Position numbers and translations under genes: made by a program. The notes below the pieces were generated by a model. The model made no database searches and had not been told where the DNA came from. It saw nothing but the letters and a program-made list of their open reading frames with translations. A stretch of 64,000 nt of DNA from Streptomyces fulvoviolaceus (GTDB lineage: Bacteria; Actinomycetota; Actinomycetes; Streptomycetales; Streptomycetaceae), in contig NZ_JOEY01000007.1 in the NCBI RefSeq assembly GCF_000718165.1, positions 124,001 through 188,000 of the forward strand, given 5' to 3'. Shown one piece after another: positions 25,108-34,317 of the stretch (position 1 is its first letter; every line of letters starts with the position of its first letter).

Positions 25108-27987
25108 TCAACCGGTGATGACCTGCAGGAACGGCTGGTTCGCCGAGCTGCTCCGGCCGGCAAGGAGAACGGCGACACCGGCCGCGCTCTCGACGAGGGC
25201 CACGGTCGCCGTTCCGTCGCCCGCGTACTGGGTCTGCACGTGGCCGGTGACCTCGATCGGGATCCAGTCCTTGGCGTTGCCGATCGAACCGGAGGACAGC
25301 GCGTCGCCGAGCGTCGGCTGGTTGTTCCAGGTCAGGCCGGTCTCCGTCCAACTGTCGCTGCTCACCGCGTACCCGGTGAGGGTGGCCTGGGTGCCGGTGG
25401 AGTCGGAGGTGGCCCCGCGCACCCACAGCACCGCGCGCCTGGGTGTGCCCGCCAGGGCGGACAGGTCGAACTTGAGGAAGGACCGGCGGTGGTAGCCGGT
25501 GCCTGCGTTCTTGACGACCAGGTCGGTGGTGCTGCCGTAGTTGGTGTCGGCGTAGGAGCCGTCGCGGACGTAGGCGTCGGCGGTCGGGGCGAGTGCCGTG
25601 TACGTGCCGCCGGTGCCGAACGTGACGGTGTGGGAGGCGCCCTGCGTGCCGCCGACCTCCACGACCAGGGTGAGGGGAGCGAGGCCGACGACGCTGACGC
25701 CGTCGTCCGCGGTGGCCGTGGTGTATCCGCTGCGGGCGATGGTGACGGTGACGGTCGCGGCGGCGCGGGTGGGGTCGGCGACGCTGACGGACAGCGTGCC
25801 GGCGGACTCCCGTACGAGGACGGAGCAGGGGGCCGAGACGGTGATCGGGCCCGCGGTGCCGGCGGCGAAGAAGTTGGCGGCGGTCACGCCGGTGGCGGTG
25901 TCGGTGACCGCCTGGACGGAGGCCGTGTTGGCCAGGACGGTGATCGTCGGGGAGGCCGCGCGCGCGGCGGTGAGGGCCGGCGTGGCGCCGGGCAGGAGGA
26001 TGTAGCTGTAGGAGGCGCCGGCGGGGTCGGTGCCGTGGTCGACCCACAGGGTCAGGTAACGGCGGGTCAGGGATGTCGTGGAGCTCTCGGTGTTGATGTC
26101 GCTCCAAGCTCCCGTACGCGCCTCGCGCAGCGCCTTCAGGGTGGCCCCGCCTGGGAAGACATAGCCGGCGACCCCGGTGATCGACGCCCAGGAGGCAGCG
26201 GAGAAGGTGCCGGACCAGCCCAGTGTGGTCGACTGGGCGGTGCCGTCGACGGTCAGCGCGTTGGAGGCGGTGGAGCCCAGGTTGCGGTTGTCGACGGTGG
26301 TCTCGACCGCGTATCCGTCGCCGGCGGTGATCCCGGCGCCGAGGCAGACGACCTGGTCGTCGAGGCAGAACCAGGACTTCTTGGCAGCCAGGGTGGAGCC
26401 GAGGCCGCGGGTGTCCTGGCCGAGCGCGCTGTACGTTCCGTCGGTGGCGCCGCCGGCCCAGACGGCTCCCGTGGGCGGGGTGGGCCTGGGGGTTCCCTGT
26501 CCGTCCGTCAGCGGGATGCGGGAGACGGTGGTACCGGGCAGGCGGTAGGGGTCGACGGTCGGCCAATAGGCGTCCGAGTACTGGCCGTTGCCGTAGGTGC
26601 CGCCCCACCAGTAGGTCATCCCGGAGCCCGTGTGCCAGCCGCGCAGGTTCTCGCCGTTGATGCACTCGTAGAACGCGGTTCTCGCGGAGCACATGGAGAC
26701 GGCCAGGGCCCAGGAGGCGCGGCGGTGGGTGGCCCGGTCCATGCTGCCGAAGACCCGGGAGGCGACCGGCTCGGCGGTCGCGGTGACGGCGGTGTCGTCG
26801 AGGACGGACTTGCCCAGGGCCAGCACGGGCAGTGTCTGGTAGGAGTCCTCCAGGAACGGGGCCCAGTAGTCGCGCTCCAGCCAGCCCTTGGCCATCGCCT
26901 TCCAGGTGGCGGCCTCGTCGGTGGAGGCCGCGTCCGCCAGCATCAGGATGCTGCCGATGATGAGATGGCCGCGTACGTGGTCGTCCTGCTGGATGCCCAG
27001 CGGATTGTCCACGGTCTTGACGCCGCGACTGATCGCCCGCCCGGACACGCCGTCCATCATCAGCCCGTTGAACAGGAACGGGGCGAACGCGTCGGTGACC
27101 GCGTCGAAGAGCAGCTGCCGGTTGTCGTCGGTCACCTCCCAGGTCGATCCCGCCAGGAGCGAGAGCAGCCCGGCCAGTCCGCTGATCAGGACGGAGCCGT
27201 AGGACCCGGTGTAGGGCACGTTGGTGTGCTGGACGAACGAGCCGTCGGCGTAGAGACCGTCGCCGCTGCGGACCAGCGGGAACACGGCGGAGAGACCGGC
27301 GACGCCGGTGGCGATCTTCGCCGAGCTCTTGGCGAGGATGCCGCGGAGGATGAGCACGCGGCACAGGTCGACACGGTTGGCTCCGGTGCTGACCCCGCTG
27401 TAGGAGGCGACCGCGGTGTCCGGCACGAAGGCGTCTATCGCCGCCAGGTAGTTGGCGAGTTGGGAGCTGCTGAGCTCGGCATACACCAGGCAAGCGGTGT
27501 CGAGCGAGAGCCGCGAGGCGCCGATCTGCCAGTCCCACCAGTTGTCGTAGGTGGTGGTCGTCGGCGTGTACGCGTTGGCGTACATCCAGTCGAGGCCGGT
27601 CAGGACGGCGTCGAGGAGATCGGCGTCGCCCGTCAGCCCTGTGCCGTCGAAGGCCCATGCCTGGGCCATCCACTTCAGACGTACGTAGCTGGAGGTGACG
27701 TTGGCGCTGACGCTGCCGATCGGCAGGTCGTCCCAGAGCGAGGCCGTCGACGGGTTCATGCCGGACAGAAAGCCGGACGCGGTGCTGCCCGTGCGAGTGA
27801 ACAGGGTGGCGAACGGCTCCTGCGTGGCGTCGTAGCCGGTACCCAGCAGGGTCCTGTCGATCCAGCGCAGGCGAAGGGTGTCGTACTCGTCGGCGGCGAA
27901 GGCCGGCGGTGAGCCGATCGCGGCCATGCCCAGGGTGATGCCGGCCGTGGCGGTGGCGAGGTGCAGCAACTGTCGGCGAGTGAGCAT
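25108..27987 (-). CDS. Secreted polysaccharide lyase family 8 (hyaluronate/xanthan lyase-type) with DNRLRE module
   Basis: A 959-residue extracellular lyase. A Tat-type signal (TRRQLL, then a hydrophobic stretch ending AFA) is followed by the alpha-toroid with NWWDWQIGASR (catalytic Asn region), DGSFVQHTNVPYTGSYG (His and Tyr) and GVSGRAISRG (Arg), then the PL8 central beta domain with NGENLRGWHTGSGMTYWWGG. The last 170 residues are a DNRLRE/CBM96-like carbohydrate module (ADAYVRDGSYADTNYGST, RRSFLKFDLSAL). It cleaves uronic-acid polymers by beta-elimination. The ATG at 27987 is preferred over 28005 because GGAGG lies about 9 bases before it and the twin arginines then come at the start. Confidence 0.92.
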   Translation of the reverse strand: MLTRRQLLHLATATAGITLGMAAIGSPPAFAADEYDTLRLRWIDRTLLGTGYDATQEPFATLFTRTGSTASGFLSGMNPSTASLWDDLPIGSVSANVTSSYVRLKWMAQAWAFDGTGLTGDADLLDAVLTGLDWMYANAYTPTTTTYDNWWDWQIGASRLSLDTACLVYAELSSSQLANYLAAIDAFVPDTAVASYSGVSTGANRVDLCRVLILRGILAKSSAKIATGVAGLSAVFPLVRSGDGLYADGSFVQHTNVPYTGSYGSVLISGLAGLLSLLAGSTWEVTDDNRQLLFDAVTDAFAPFLFNGLMMDGVSGRAISRGVKTVDNPLGIQQDDHVRGHLIIGSILMLADAASTDEAATWKAMAKGWLERDYWAPFLEDSYQTLPVLALGKSVLDDTAVTATAEPVASRVFGSMDRATHRRASWALAVSMCSARTAFYECINGENLRGWHTGSGMTYWWGGTYGNGQYSDAYWPTVDPYRLPGTTVSRIPLTDGQGTPRPTPPTGAVWAGGATDGTYSALGQDTRGLGSTLAAKKSWFCLDDQVVCLGAGITAGDGYAVETTVDNRNLGSTASNALTVDGTAQSTTLGWSGTFSAASWASITGVAGYVFPGGATLKALREARTGAWSDINTESSTTSLTRRYLTLWVDHGTDPAGASYSYILLPGATPALTAARAASPTITVLANTASVQAVTDTATGVTAANFFAAGTAGPITVSAPCSVLVRESAGTLSVSVADPTRAAATVTVTIARSGYTTATADDGVSVVGLAPLTLVVEVGGTQGASHTVTFGTGGTYTALAPTADAYVRDGSYADTNYGSTTDLVVKNAGTGYHRRSFLKFDLSALAGTPRRAVLWVRGATSDSTGTQATLTGYAVSSDSWTETGLTWNNQPTLGDALSSGSIGNAKDWIPIEVTGHVQTQYAGDGTATVALVESAAGVAVLLAGRSSSANQPFLQVITG

Positions 27988-28101
27988 CGGGGATCCCCTC
28001 CGCACCCTGTGCGGGGCGCGCGGTCATACGGACGCGGGCGCCCGTCGTCGGGTGGTTGGCCGGCTCCCCCGCCTGTCGGGTGGGGCAGTTGGGCGGGGAC
28101 G

Positions 28102-28115
28102 GTAAACCGGTTTCA
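28102..28115 (-). promoter_or_regulatory. LacI-type operator before the PL8 lyase gene
   Basis: It contains the perfect palindrome AAACCGGTTT (28104-28113); in the lyase direction it reads TGAAACCGGTTTAC. It lies about 115 bases before the lyase start in the 337-base divergent region, which holds this site, the 28245 site and the promoters. LacI-family operators characteristically have a central CG and inverted arms. Confidence 0.65.
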
Positions 28116-28244
28116 TCCATGGGGGCAACCCCTATGGCCTCAACTCGCCCGGACTCACAGCTTTCTGACCACCGGAAGCCCATTTCTGCAGAGAGCCCCT
28201 TGACGGATCACCTCAACGCTCAATAGCTTGACGGCCACCTCATG

Positions 28245-28258
28245 TGAAACCGGTTGCA
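28245..28258 (+). promoter_or_regulatory. LacI-type operator before the 2-hydroxyacid dehydrogenase gene
   Basis: TGAAACCGGTTGCA, 66 bases before the GTG of the dehydrogenase. Together with the two minus-strand sites it gives the consensus TGAAACCGRTTKCA. A TTGACG -35-like hexamer occurs at 28228 just upstream, so a bound repressor would block the promoter. Confidence 0.65.
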
Positions 28259-28324
28259 CGCCATGAAGCAACCCCACGCCGTGAAACAACCCACCATCCC
28301 GAACCCCCAAGGAGCAGTGAACCG

Positions 28325-29335
28325 GTGAGCCGTCGCACGACCGTCGCCATCGCGATGCAGCCAGAGGTAGCCGCGCTCGCCCTCACCGAAGAGCTCACCG
28401 CTCGGCTGGACAAGAGCGTGGACGTCCAGCCCGGCATCATCGTCGACTTCGCGACCCCGGTCTCCCGCAGCCAGCTGGCGGACGTGGACGTGCTGCTCAC
28501 CGGCTGGGGCTGCCCTCTCATCGACCAGGCCGTCCTCGACGCGGCTCCCCGGCTGCGCGCGATCGTGCACGCTGCCGGATCGGTCAAGCACCACCTCACA
28601 CCCGAGGTCTGGCGGCGCGGAATCCTCGTGTCCTCGGCGGCCTCTGCCAACGCCTTTCCCGTCGCGCAGTACACCGTCGGCGCGATCCTGCTCGCGGGGA
28701 AGCGTGCCTTCCGGCTGGCCCACGACTACGCACAGGGCCGGTACAAGAACAAGCTCGCCGACGACACCGGCAATCATGAGCGCGTCGTCGGGATCGTCGG
28801 CGCGTCCCGCACCGGACGTCTCGTGCTGGAGCTGCTCGCCCCGCACGGCTTCCGGCTACTGGTCAGTGACCCGACCCTGGACGCGCGAGCGGCGGCCGGA
28901 CTGCATCCGGCCGGACAGGTGGAGCTGGTCGACCTGGACGACCTGCTGGGCGACAGCGACATCGTCAGCCTGCACGCCCCGGCCCTGCCCGAGACCCATC
29001 ACCTGCTCGACGACCGCCGGCTCGCCCTGCTGCGCGACGGTGCCGTCCTGATCAACACCGCACGTGGACAACTGATCGACACCGAGGCGCTGTTCCGCCA
29101 CTGCGTGGACGGCCGGATCGACGCTGTCCTGGACGTGACCGACCCCGAGCCGCTGCCCGCCGGCCACCCGCTGCTGTCCCTGCCCAACGTCATGGTCACG
29201 CCCCATGTGGCCGGGGCGATGGGCACCGAGATACGCCGGCTCGGTGAGTTCGCCGTCACCGAGATCGAACGCCTCAACGCCGACGAGCCCCTGCACGGGG
29301 GCATCCACGCCGACCAGTTGGCGCTTCTCGCCTGA
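28325..29335 (+). CDS. D-2-hydroxyacid dehydrogenase family protein
   Basis: A 336-residue NAD(P)-dependent dehydrogenase. The Rossmann motif is GIVGASRTGRLVLELL, and the catalytic Arg, Glu and His are in NTARGQLIDTEAL, DVTDPEPLPAGHP and TPHVAGAMG. It likely reduces a 2-keto acid from uronic acid breakdown. GTG 28325 is the start: AAGGAG lies 10 bases upstream, and the other upstream GTG runs into a stop. It is the first gene of the plus-strand unit that continues into the ABC importer and LacI genes. Confidence 0.87.
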   Translation: MSRRTTVAIAMQPEVAALALTEELTARLDKSVDVQPGIIVDFATPVSRSQLADVDVLLTGWGCPLIDQAVLDAAPRLRAIVHAAGSVKHHLTPEVWRRGILVSSAASANAFPVAQYTVGAILLAGKRAFRLAHDYAQGRYKNKLADDTGNHERVVGIVGASRTGRLVLELLAPHGFRLLVSDPTLDARAAAGLHPAGQVELVDLDDLLGDSDIVSLHAPALPETHHLLDDRRLALLRDGAVLINTARGQLIDTEALFRHCVDGRIDAVLDVTDPEPLPAGHPLLSLPNVMVTPHVAGAMGTEIRRLGEFAVTEIERLNADEPLHGGIHADQLALLA

Positions 29336-29425
29336 GCCGAAACGGCCTTCCCCGTATCGCCCCGTCCACAACGAAGCCCGTACCAACCCATCGCACAGCG
29401 AACCCCGCCGCACAAAGGAGCACCA

Positions 29426-30850
29426 GTGAACACCCAGCCCCCGACGTTCTCCAGACGATCCCTGCTGAGAGCGACAGCCGTCGCCGCTTTCGCCGTTTCC
29501 GGCTCCGGCCTGCTGGCCGCCTGTGCCTCCGCCGATGGCGACGCCGAATCCGGCTCGGCCAAGGGCAAGGCCACCGCCACCAACCCGTTCGGCATCGACG
29601 AGAGCGCCGCGCTGGACGTCGTCGTCTTCAAGGGCGGTTACAGCGACGAATACGCCAAGTTCGACGAAGAGCTGTACTCCGAGAAGTACCCCAAGGCGAA
29701 GATCAGCCACTCCGGCATCACCGAGATCCAGACCGAGTTGCAGCCGCGGTTCGTCGCCGGCAACCCGCCGGACGTCATCGACAACAGCGGCGCCAAGAAG
29801 ATCGCGATGGGCACGCTGGTCGCCGACGACCAACTGGCCGAGCTGGCCGACCTGCTGAAGGCCCCCTCGGCCGACGACCCGGACACCACGGTCGAGGACA
29901 CGCTGCTGCCGAGCACGCTGGACGTGACCACGTTCGACGGCAAGGTGATGGGCCTTCCGTACGTCTTCACCGTCAACGGCTTCTGGTACTCCCAGACGCT
30001 GTTCGACAAACACGGCTGGACCTGGCCGACCACCTGGGACGGCCTGACCGAGCTGGCCGCCAAGATCAAGAAAGCGGGCATCGCCCCCTTCGCGTACGGC
30101 GGCACGACGGCGCCCGACTACTTCTTCAGCCCGCTCATGGCCCTCGCGGCCAAGCAGGGCGGCGTCGACGTGATCAAGGCGATCGACAACCTGGAAGCCA
30201 AGGCGTGGCAGGCCGAACCGGTCAAGGCCGCCGCCGAGGCGATCGCGGGGCTGGCCTCGTCCGGGTACTTCCTCAAGGGCAGCGAGGGGCTGGACCACAC
30301 CCAGGCGCAGACCGCTTGGGTGCAGGGCAAGGCCGCGCTGTACCACGCCGGTTCGTACGTCGAGAACGAGATGAAGGCGATCACCCCGGACGGGTTCGAC
30401 ATGGTCTTCGGCCCGGTCCCCCCGCTCACGGCCGACGGTGCCCTGCCCCAGAGCGCGCTGCACGCGGTCGCCGGAGAGATCTTCGTCGTACCGGCCAAGG
30501 CCAAGAACCTCCGCGGCGGCAAGGAGTTCCTGCGCATCATGCTCTCCAAGGAAGCCGCGTCCAACTTCACCGAGACGACCCACGCCCTCACCATCGTCAA
30601 GGGGGCCACGGGCGACAACGACTTCGGTTCCACCGCGCTGGGCTCGGTGCTGAAGGCCGTCACCGCGGCCGGGGACGACCTGTTCAACTACCGGTTCATG
30701 AGCTGGTACGCCGACATGGCCACCACGCTGAAGTCCGAGTTCGCCAACTTGCTCGCCGGGCGCATCGACGCGGCCGAGTTCCTCTCCACGATGCAGGCCA
30801 AGGCCGACGACATCGCCGCCGACCCCTCCATCACGAAGTTCAAGATCTAG
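29426..30850 (+). CDS. Carbohydrate ABC transporter substrate-binding lipoprotein (NgcE-like)
   Basis: A 474-residue family-1 extracellular solute-binding protein. The signal region has RRSLLRAT and lipobox LLAAC (Cys33), mixing Tat-like arginines with a lipoprotein motif as in actinobacterial NgcE proteins. The mature part has the sugar-binding pattern VMGLPYVFTVNGFWYSQTLF and ALYHAGSYVENEM. AAGGAG lies 5 bases before the GTG. It would bind the oligosaccharides released by the PL8 lyase. Confidence 0.9.
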   Translation: MNTQPPTFSRRSLLRATAVAAFAVSGSGLLAACASADGDAESGSAKGKATATNPFGIDESAALDVVVFKGGYSDEYAKFDEELYSEKYPKAKISHSGITEIQTELQPRFVAGNPPDVIDNSGAKKIAMGTLVADDQLAELADLLKAPSADDPDTTVEDTLLPSTLDVTTFDGKVMGLPYVFTVNGFWYSQTLFDKHGWTWPTTWDGLTELAAKIKKAGIAPFAYGGTTAPDYFFSPLMALAAKQGGVDVIKAIDNLEAKAWQAEPVKAAAEAIAGLASSGYFLKGSEGLDHTQAQTAWVQGKAALYHAGSYVENEMKAITPDGFDMVFGPVPPLTADGALPQSALHAVAGEIFVVPAKAKNLRGGKEFLRIMLSKEAASNFTETTHALTIVKGATGDNDFGSTALGSVLKAVTAAGDDLFNYRFMSWYADMATTLKSEFANLLAGRIDAAEFLSTMQAKADDIAADPSITKFKI

Positions 30851-30947
30851 GACCTGTCCGGCGGATCATGCCGCAGACACGGAGGATCCGCCGTTCCTCG
30901 CCCCGCACGAGCGGCGGACCCCGTCTCCCTCATCCCCGGAGTCGTTC

Positions 30948-31856
30948 GTGAACCACGGAAAGACCCGCATCATCCTTCTCTTCCTCGCACTGCCGCTCGC
31001 CTTGTACGGGGCGCTGGTGGTCTCCCCCTACGCGCAGGCGTTCTCGATCTCCCTGACCAGTTGGTCGGGGTTCACCGCCGACAAGCCCTTCGTCGGCTTC
31101 GACAACTTCCAACGCCTCTTCCAGGACCCGGACTTCTGGCAGGCCCTGGGGCACAACGGGCTGCTCCTGCTGGTGGTTCCGCTGGTCACGATCGCGCTCG
31201 GGCTGTTCTTCGCCGCCATGCTCAACGTGGGCGGCTCGGACGGCAAGGTGGCGGGAGTCCGGGGCTCGGCCCTCTACCGCCGGGTCTACTTCCTTCCGCA
31301 CATCCTCCCCGTGGTGATCACGGCGATCCTGTGGCAGTTCATCTACAACCCGCAGATCGGGCTGCTCAACGGCGGACTGGACGCGATCGGTCTGGGCGGG
31401 CTGGCACACACCTGGCTCGGTGACCCGGCCGTCGCTCTGTGGTCGCTGATCGCGGTGATGGTCTGGGCGGGTGTCGGTTTCTACGTCGTGCTGTTCAGCG
31501 CCGCGATGCAGTCCATCCCGAGGGACATCTTCGAGGCCGCCGAACTGGACGGCGCCGGACGCTTCCAGACGCTGACCCGCATCACCCTGCCGCTGCTGCG
31601 GGAGTCCGTCCAGGTCGCCTGGATCTATCTGGGCATCCACGCGCTCGACGCGTTCGCCCTGTTCATGGTCCTCACTCCGACCGGCGGCCCGGACAACTCC
31701 ACCATGGTGCTCTCCCAGTACCTGTACCTGTCCGCGTTCGGGAACGGCAAGTTCGGCTACGCCACGGCAATCGGCGTGATGCTGAGCCTGCTCAGCCTGC
31801 TGCTGACGGCGCTCACCTTCCGCGGCTCCCGCGACAAGAACACGATCGAGTTCTGA
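30948..31856 (+). CDS. Carbohydrate ABC transporter permease (NgcF-like, MalF type)
   Basis: A 302-residue inner-membrane permease with six predicted helices and the EAA loop IFEAAELDGAGRFQTLTRITLPL. Such proteins pair with the next permease and a shared MsiK-type ATPase encoded elsewhere, which explains the missing ATPase gene here. The GTG at 30948 follows a GGAG-like site. It ends in RDKNTIEF; the DNA around its stop is partly repeated inside the next gene. Confidence 0.9.
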   Translation: MNHGKTRIILLFLALPLALYGALVVSPYAQAFSISLTSWSGFTADKPFVGFDNFQRLFQDPDFWQALGHNGLLLLVVPLVTIALGLFFAAMLNVGGSDGKVAGVRGSALYRRVYFLPHILPVVITAILWQFIYNPQIGLLNGGLDAIGLGGLAHTWLGDPAVALWSLIAVMVWAGVGFYVVLFSAAMQSIPRDIFEAAELDGAGRFQTLTRITLPLLRESVQVAWIYLGIHALDAFALFMVLTPTGGPDNSTMVLSQYLYLSAFGNGKFGYATAIGVMLSLLSLLLTALTFRGSRDKNTIEF

Positions 31857-31867
31857 GGCCCACCACG

Positions 31868-32812
31868 ATGAAGACTTCGACTCATCCCACGCAGGCCGAC
31901 GCGAGCCTGCCGAGCCCCACGCGCCAAGAGCACGATCGGGCCCCGAAGCCCACCACGCCGCCAACTCCCCCGCTTATCAAGCGCGTTGGCGCTCCCGCGG
32001 CCACGGGGGCGACCCACGCCCTGCTCGTCCTCTGGGCCCTGCTTTCCACCGTGCCCCTGCTCTGGGCCCTGATCAGCGCGTTCAAGGACAACCGGGAACT
32101 GTTCGGCAACCCCTGGCAACTGCCCAGCACTTGGCACGCCGACAACTTCACCCGCGCCTGGTCCAGGGCGAGCATCGGCGACTACTTCGTCAACACCCTC
32201 ATCGTCGTGCTCGGTTCGCTGGTCCTCACGATGGTCCTGGGCTCCATGGTCGCCTATGTGCTGGCCCGGTTCACCTTCCCCGGATGCCGACTGATCTACT
32301 ACGCGTTCGTCGCCGGAATGGCATTCCCCGTCGTACTGGCCCTGGTCCCGCTCTTCTTCGTCGTCAAGAACCTCGGCCTGCTCGGCAGTTACCACGGCAT
32401 GATCCTCGTCTACACGGCGTACGCGCTGCCGTTCACCGTCTTCTTCCTGACCAGCTTCTTCCGGACGCTTCCCACAGCGGTGGCCGAGGCCGCCCTCATC
32501 GACGGCGCCTCGCAGGAGGCCATCTTCTTCCGGGTCATGCTGCCCATGGCCAAGCCGGGCCTGCTGTCGGTCGGCATCTTCAACTTCCTCGGCATGTGGA
32601 ACCAGTACCTGCTGCCGGTCGCGCTCAACACCGACCGCGACAAGTACGTGCTGTCCCAGGGTCTGGCGAACCTTGCCAGCCAGCAGGGTTACGAGGCGGA
32701 CTGGAGCGCTCTGTTCGCCGGACTCGTCATCGCGGCGGTCCCCGTGATCGGCCTCTATCTCGCACTCCAGCGACGCATCCAGGCCGGTCTCACCGTAGGG
32801 ATGCTCAAGTGA
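31868..32812 (+). CDS. Carbohydrate ABC transporter permease (NgcG-like, MalG type)
   Basis: A 314-residue permease with six helices; its EAA loop is VAEAALIDGASQEAIFFRVMLPM. The first 45 or so residues are a Pro/Thr-rich extension before the first helix (THALLVLWALLSTVPLLWAL). Part of this extension (31926-31960) resembles the DNA spanning the previous gene's stop and this start (31838-31870), so a local duplication may have lengthened it. No ATPase gene is linked. Confidence 0.89.
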   Translation: MKTSTHPTQADASLPSPTRQEHDRAPKPTTPPTPPLIKRVGAPAATGATHALLVLWALLSTVPLLWALISAFKDNRELFGNPWQLPSTWHADNFTRAWSRASIGDYFVNTLIVVLGSLVLTMVLGSMVAYVLARFTFPGCRLIYYAFVAGMAFPVVLALVPLFFVVKNLGLLGSYHGMILVYTAYALPFTVFFLTSFFRTLPTAVAEAALIDGASQEAIFFRVMLPMAKPGLLSVGIFNFLGMWNQYLLPVALNTDRDKYVLSQGLANLASQQGYEADWSALFAGLVIAAVPVIGLYLALQRRIQAGLTVGMLK

Positions 32813-32859
32813 GCCCGTTGCCCTCCGAGGAAACACACAGGCAACCGTATACTCCACAC

Positions 32860-33930
32860 ATGCACGACCCTCAGGACGCGCCTCCACGAGCCGCCACCAT
32901 CCGTGACGTCGCTGCAAAAGCCGGAGTCTCCCCGGCGACCGTCTCCCGGGTTCTGACGGGAAGCCGCCCGGTGTCCTCCGCGGCCCAGGCGCGCATCCAG
33001 CGGGCCATCAAAGAGCTGGACTATGTGGTCAACGCCCAGGCGCGCGCCCTGTCGGCCCCGCACTCGCGCACCGTGGCGATCCTGCTTCCCGCGCTGTCCT
33101 GGCAGTTCCACAACCGGGTCGCCAGCGGTATCGAAGAACAGGCCGTCAACGAAGGCCGGCTCTGCACCGTCTGTTCCACCAGAAGCAACCCGGACCGGGA
33201 GATCGCGCTGCTGGAGACGCTGCGCCAGCACAACACCGAGGCCGTCGTACTCATCGGCGGGACGGTCGTCACACCCCACTACGCCGAGCGCATCTCCCGC
33301 TTCGCCCGGGTCCTCGACGCCAGCGGCTCCAGGCTGGTGCTCTGCGGACGGCCCGCCCCGGCGCCCGACCTGCCGATCACGGTCGTGAACTACGACCATG
33401 AAGGCGGCGCCCACGCAGCCGTCAGCCACCTGCTGTCCCTCGGCCACCAGCGCATCGCCCTCCTCGGCGGCACGCCCAACCACACCACGACCGACCTGCG
33501 CCTCGCCGGCTACCGCCGCGCGCACGAGGACCACGGCATCGCTCCGGATCCAGGCCTCCTCCACCTCGGAGGGACCGACCGGACGTTCGGCTACGAGACC
33601 GTGCGGTCCCATCTGGCCGCCGGGCGCCTGCCGTACACCGCGGCCTTCTGTTTCGACGACTACCTCGCGGCCGGCGCCATGACCGCCGCACGTGAGGGCG
33701 GTCTGTCGCTGCCGGACGACCTGTCGCTCATCGGCTACAACGACGAGCCGATCTGCGCCGATCTCCACGCACCGCTGAACTCGGTGCACGTGCCGTTCGA
33801 CGAACTGGGCCGCACCGCGGTGCGGATGGCGCTGCACCGCGACGACCCGATGTACAGCGACCAGAACGTCATGCTGGGCACGCACCTGGTCATGCGCCAG
33901 AGCGTGCGCTCCGCCCGCGCGAGACCGTAG
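32860..33930 (+). CDS. LacI-family transcriptional regulator
   Basis: A 356-residue repressor. The DNA-binding helix-turn-helix with hinge helix is at residues about 12-65 (ATIRDVAAKAGVSPATVSRV, NAQARALS); the periplasmic-binding-protein-like effector domain follows (LLGGTPNHTTTDLRLAGYRR, GLSLPDDLSLIGYND). Three AAACCGRTT palindromes in the locus are its probable operators, so it should hold the lyase, DUF2264 and importer genes off until a sugar ligand appears. The ATG at 32860 follows a weak GAGGAA site. Confidence 0.92.
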   Translation: MHDPQDAPPRAATIRDVAAKAGVSPATVSRVLTGSRPVSSAAQARIQRAIKELDYVVNAQARALSAPHSRTVAILLPALSWQFHNRVASGIEEQAVNEGRLCTVCSTRSNPDREIALLETLRQHNTEAVVLIGGTVVTPHYAERISRFARVLDASGSRLVLCGRPAPAPDLPITVVNYDHEGGAHAAVSHLLSLGHQRIALLGGTPNHTTTDLRLAGYRRAHEDHGIAPDPGLLHLGGTDRTFGYETVRSHLAAGRLPYTAAFCFDDYLAAGAMTAAREGGLSLPDDLSLIGYNDEPICADLHAPLNSVHVPFDELGRTAVRMALHRDDPMYSDQNVMLGTHLVMRQSVRSARARP

Positions 33931-34104
33931 GCAGGCATCTGGACCGGCACCCGCGCCGGAAGATCCGGGGCAGCCTGCGGGACCTCGGCCGAGTGGCGGA
34001 GCAGGGCCGCGGGCGCCGCGGTGCTCCCCCTGGCCGGGTACCGCCAGCTTGAACTCACATCAGGGAGCGAGTGGCCCCGGCACACGTCAGCGGCAGCCGA
34101 TCGG

Positions 34105-34293
34105 CTAGCGGGGCGGCATGTCGTCGAGCGCTACACGCCCAGGAAGTACGGGGGCGCAGGACAAGGCGTCGACGGCGAGGAGGCCGCTGAACGGCAGATT
34201 CAACTGGTTGCCGAGCAGCACGGTCAAGGTGATGAGCGCGGTGAGCCCCATGACCATGGCGACGTGGGTGAAGCTCCGCTTGACGCCGAACAT
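34105..34293 (-). pseudogene. Small membrane-protein fragment (DUF4239-like tail)
   Basis: A 62-codon minus frame, VAMVMGLTALITLTVLLGNQ then LNLPFSGLLAV, gives one hydrophobic segment followed by a PFSG motif reminiscent of the C-terminus of DUF4239 membrane proteins. Nothing of the N-terminal membrane region is nearby. It is probably a leftover, though a tiny free-standing membrane protein cannot be ruled out. The rest of 33931-34317 shows nothing I can support. Confidence 0.3.
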
Positions 34294-34317
34294 GAAGGCG
34301 ACGGCAGACGGTCATTC

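Noticed and set aside
25094..28183. 1029-codon minus-strand frame and 941-codon plus-strand frame (25087-27912)
   Set aside because: Arg/Gly/Pro-rich shadow frames of the PL8 lyase gene, a consequence of GC bias; the PL8 frame has clear homology.
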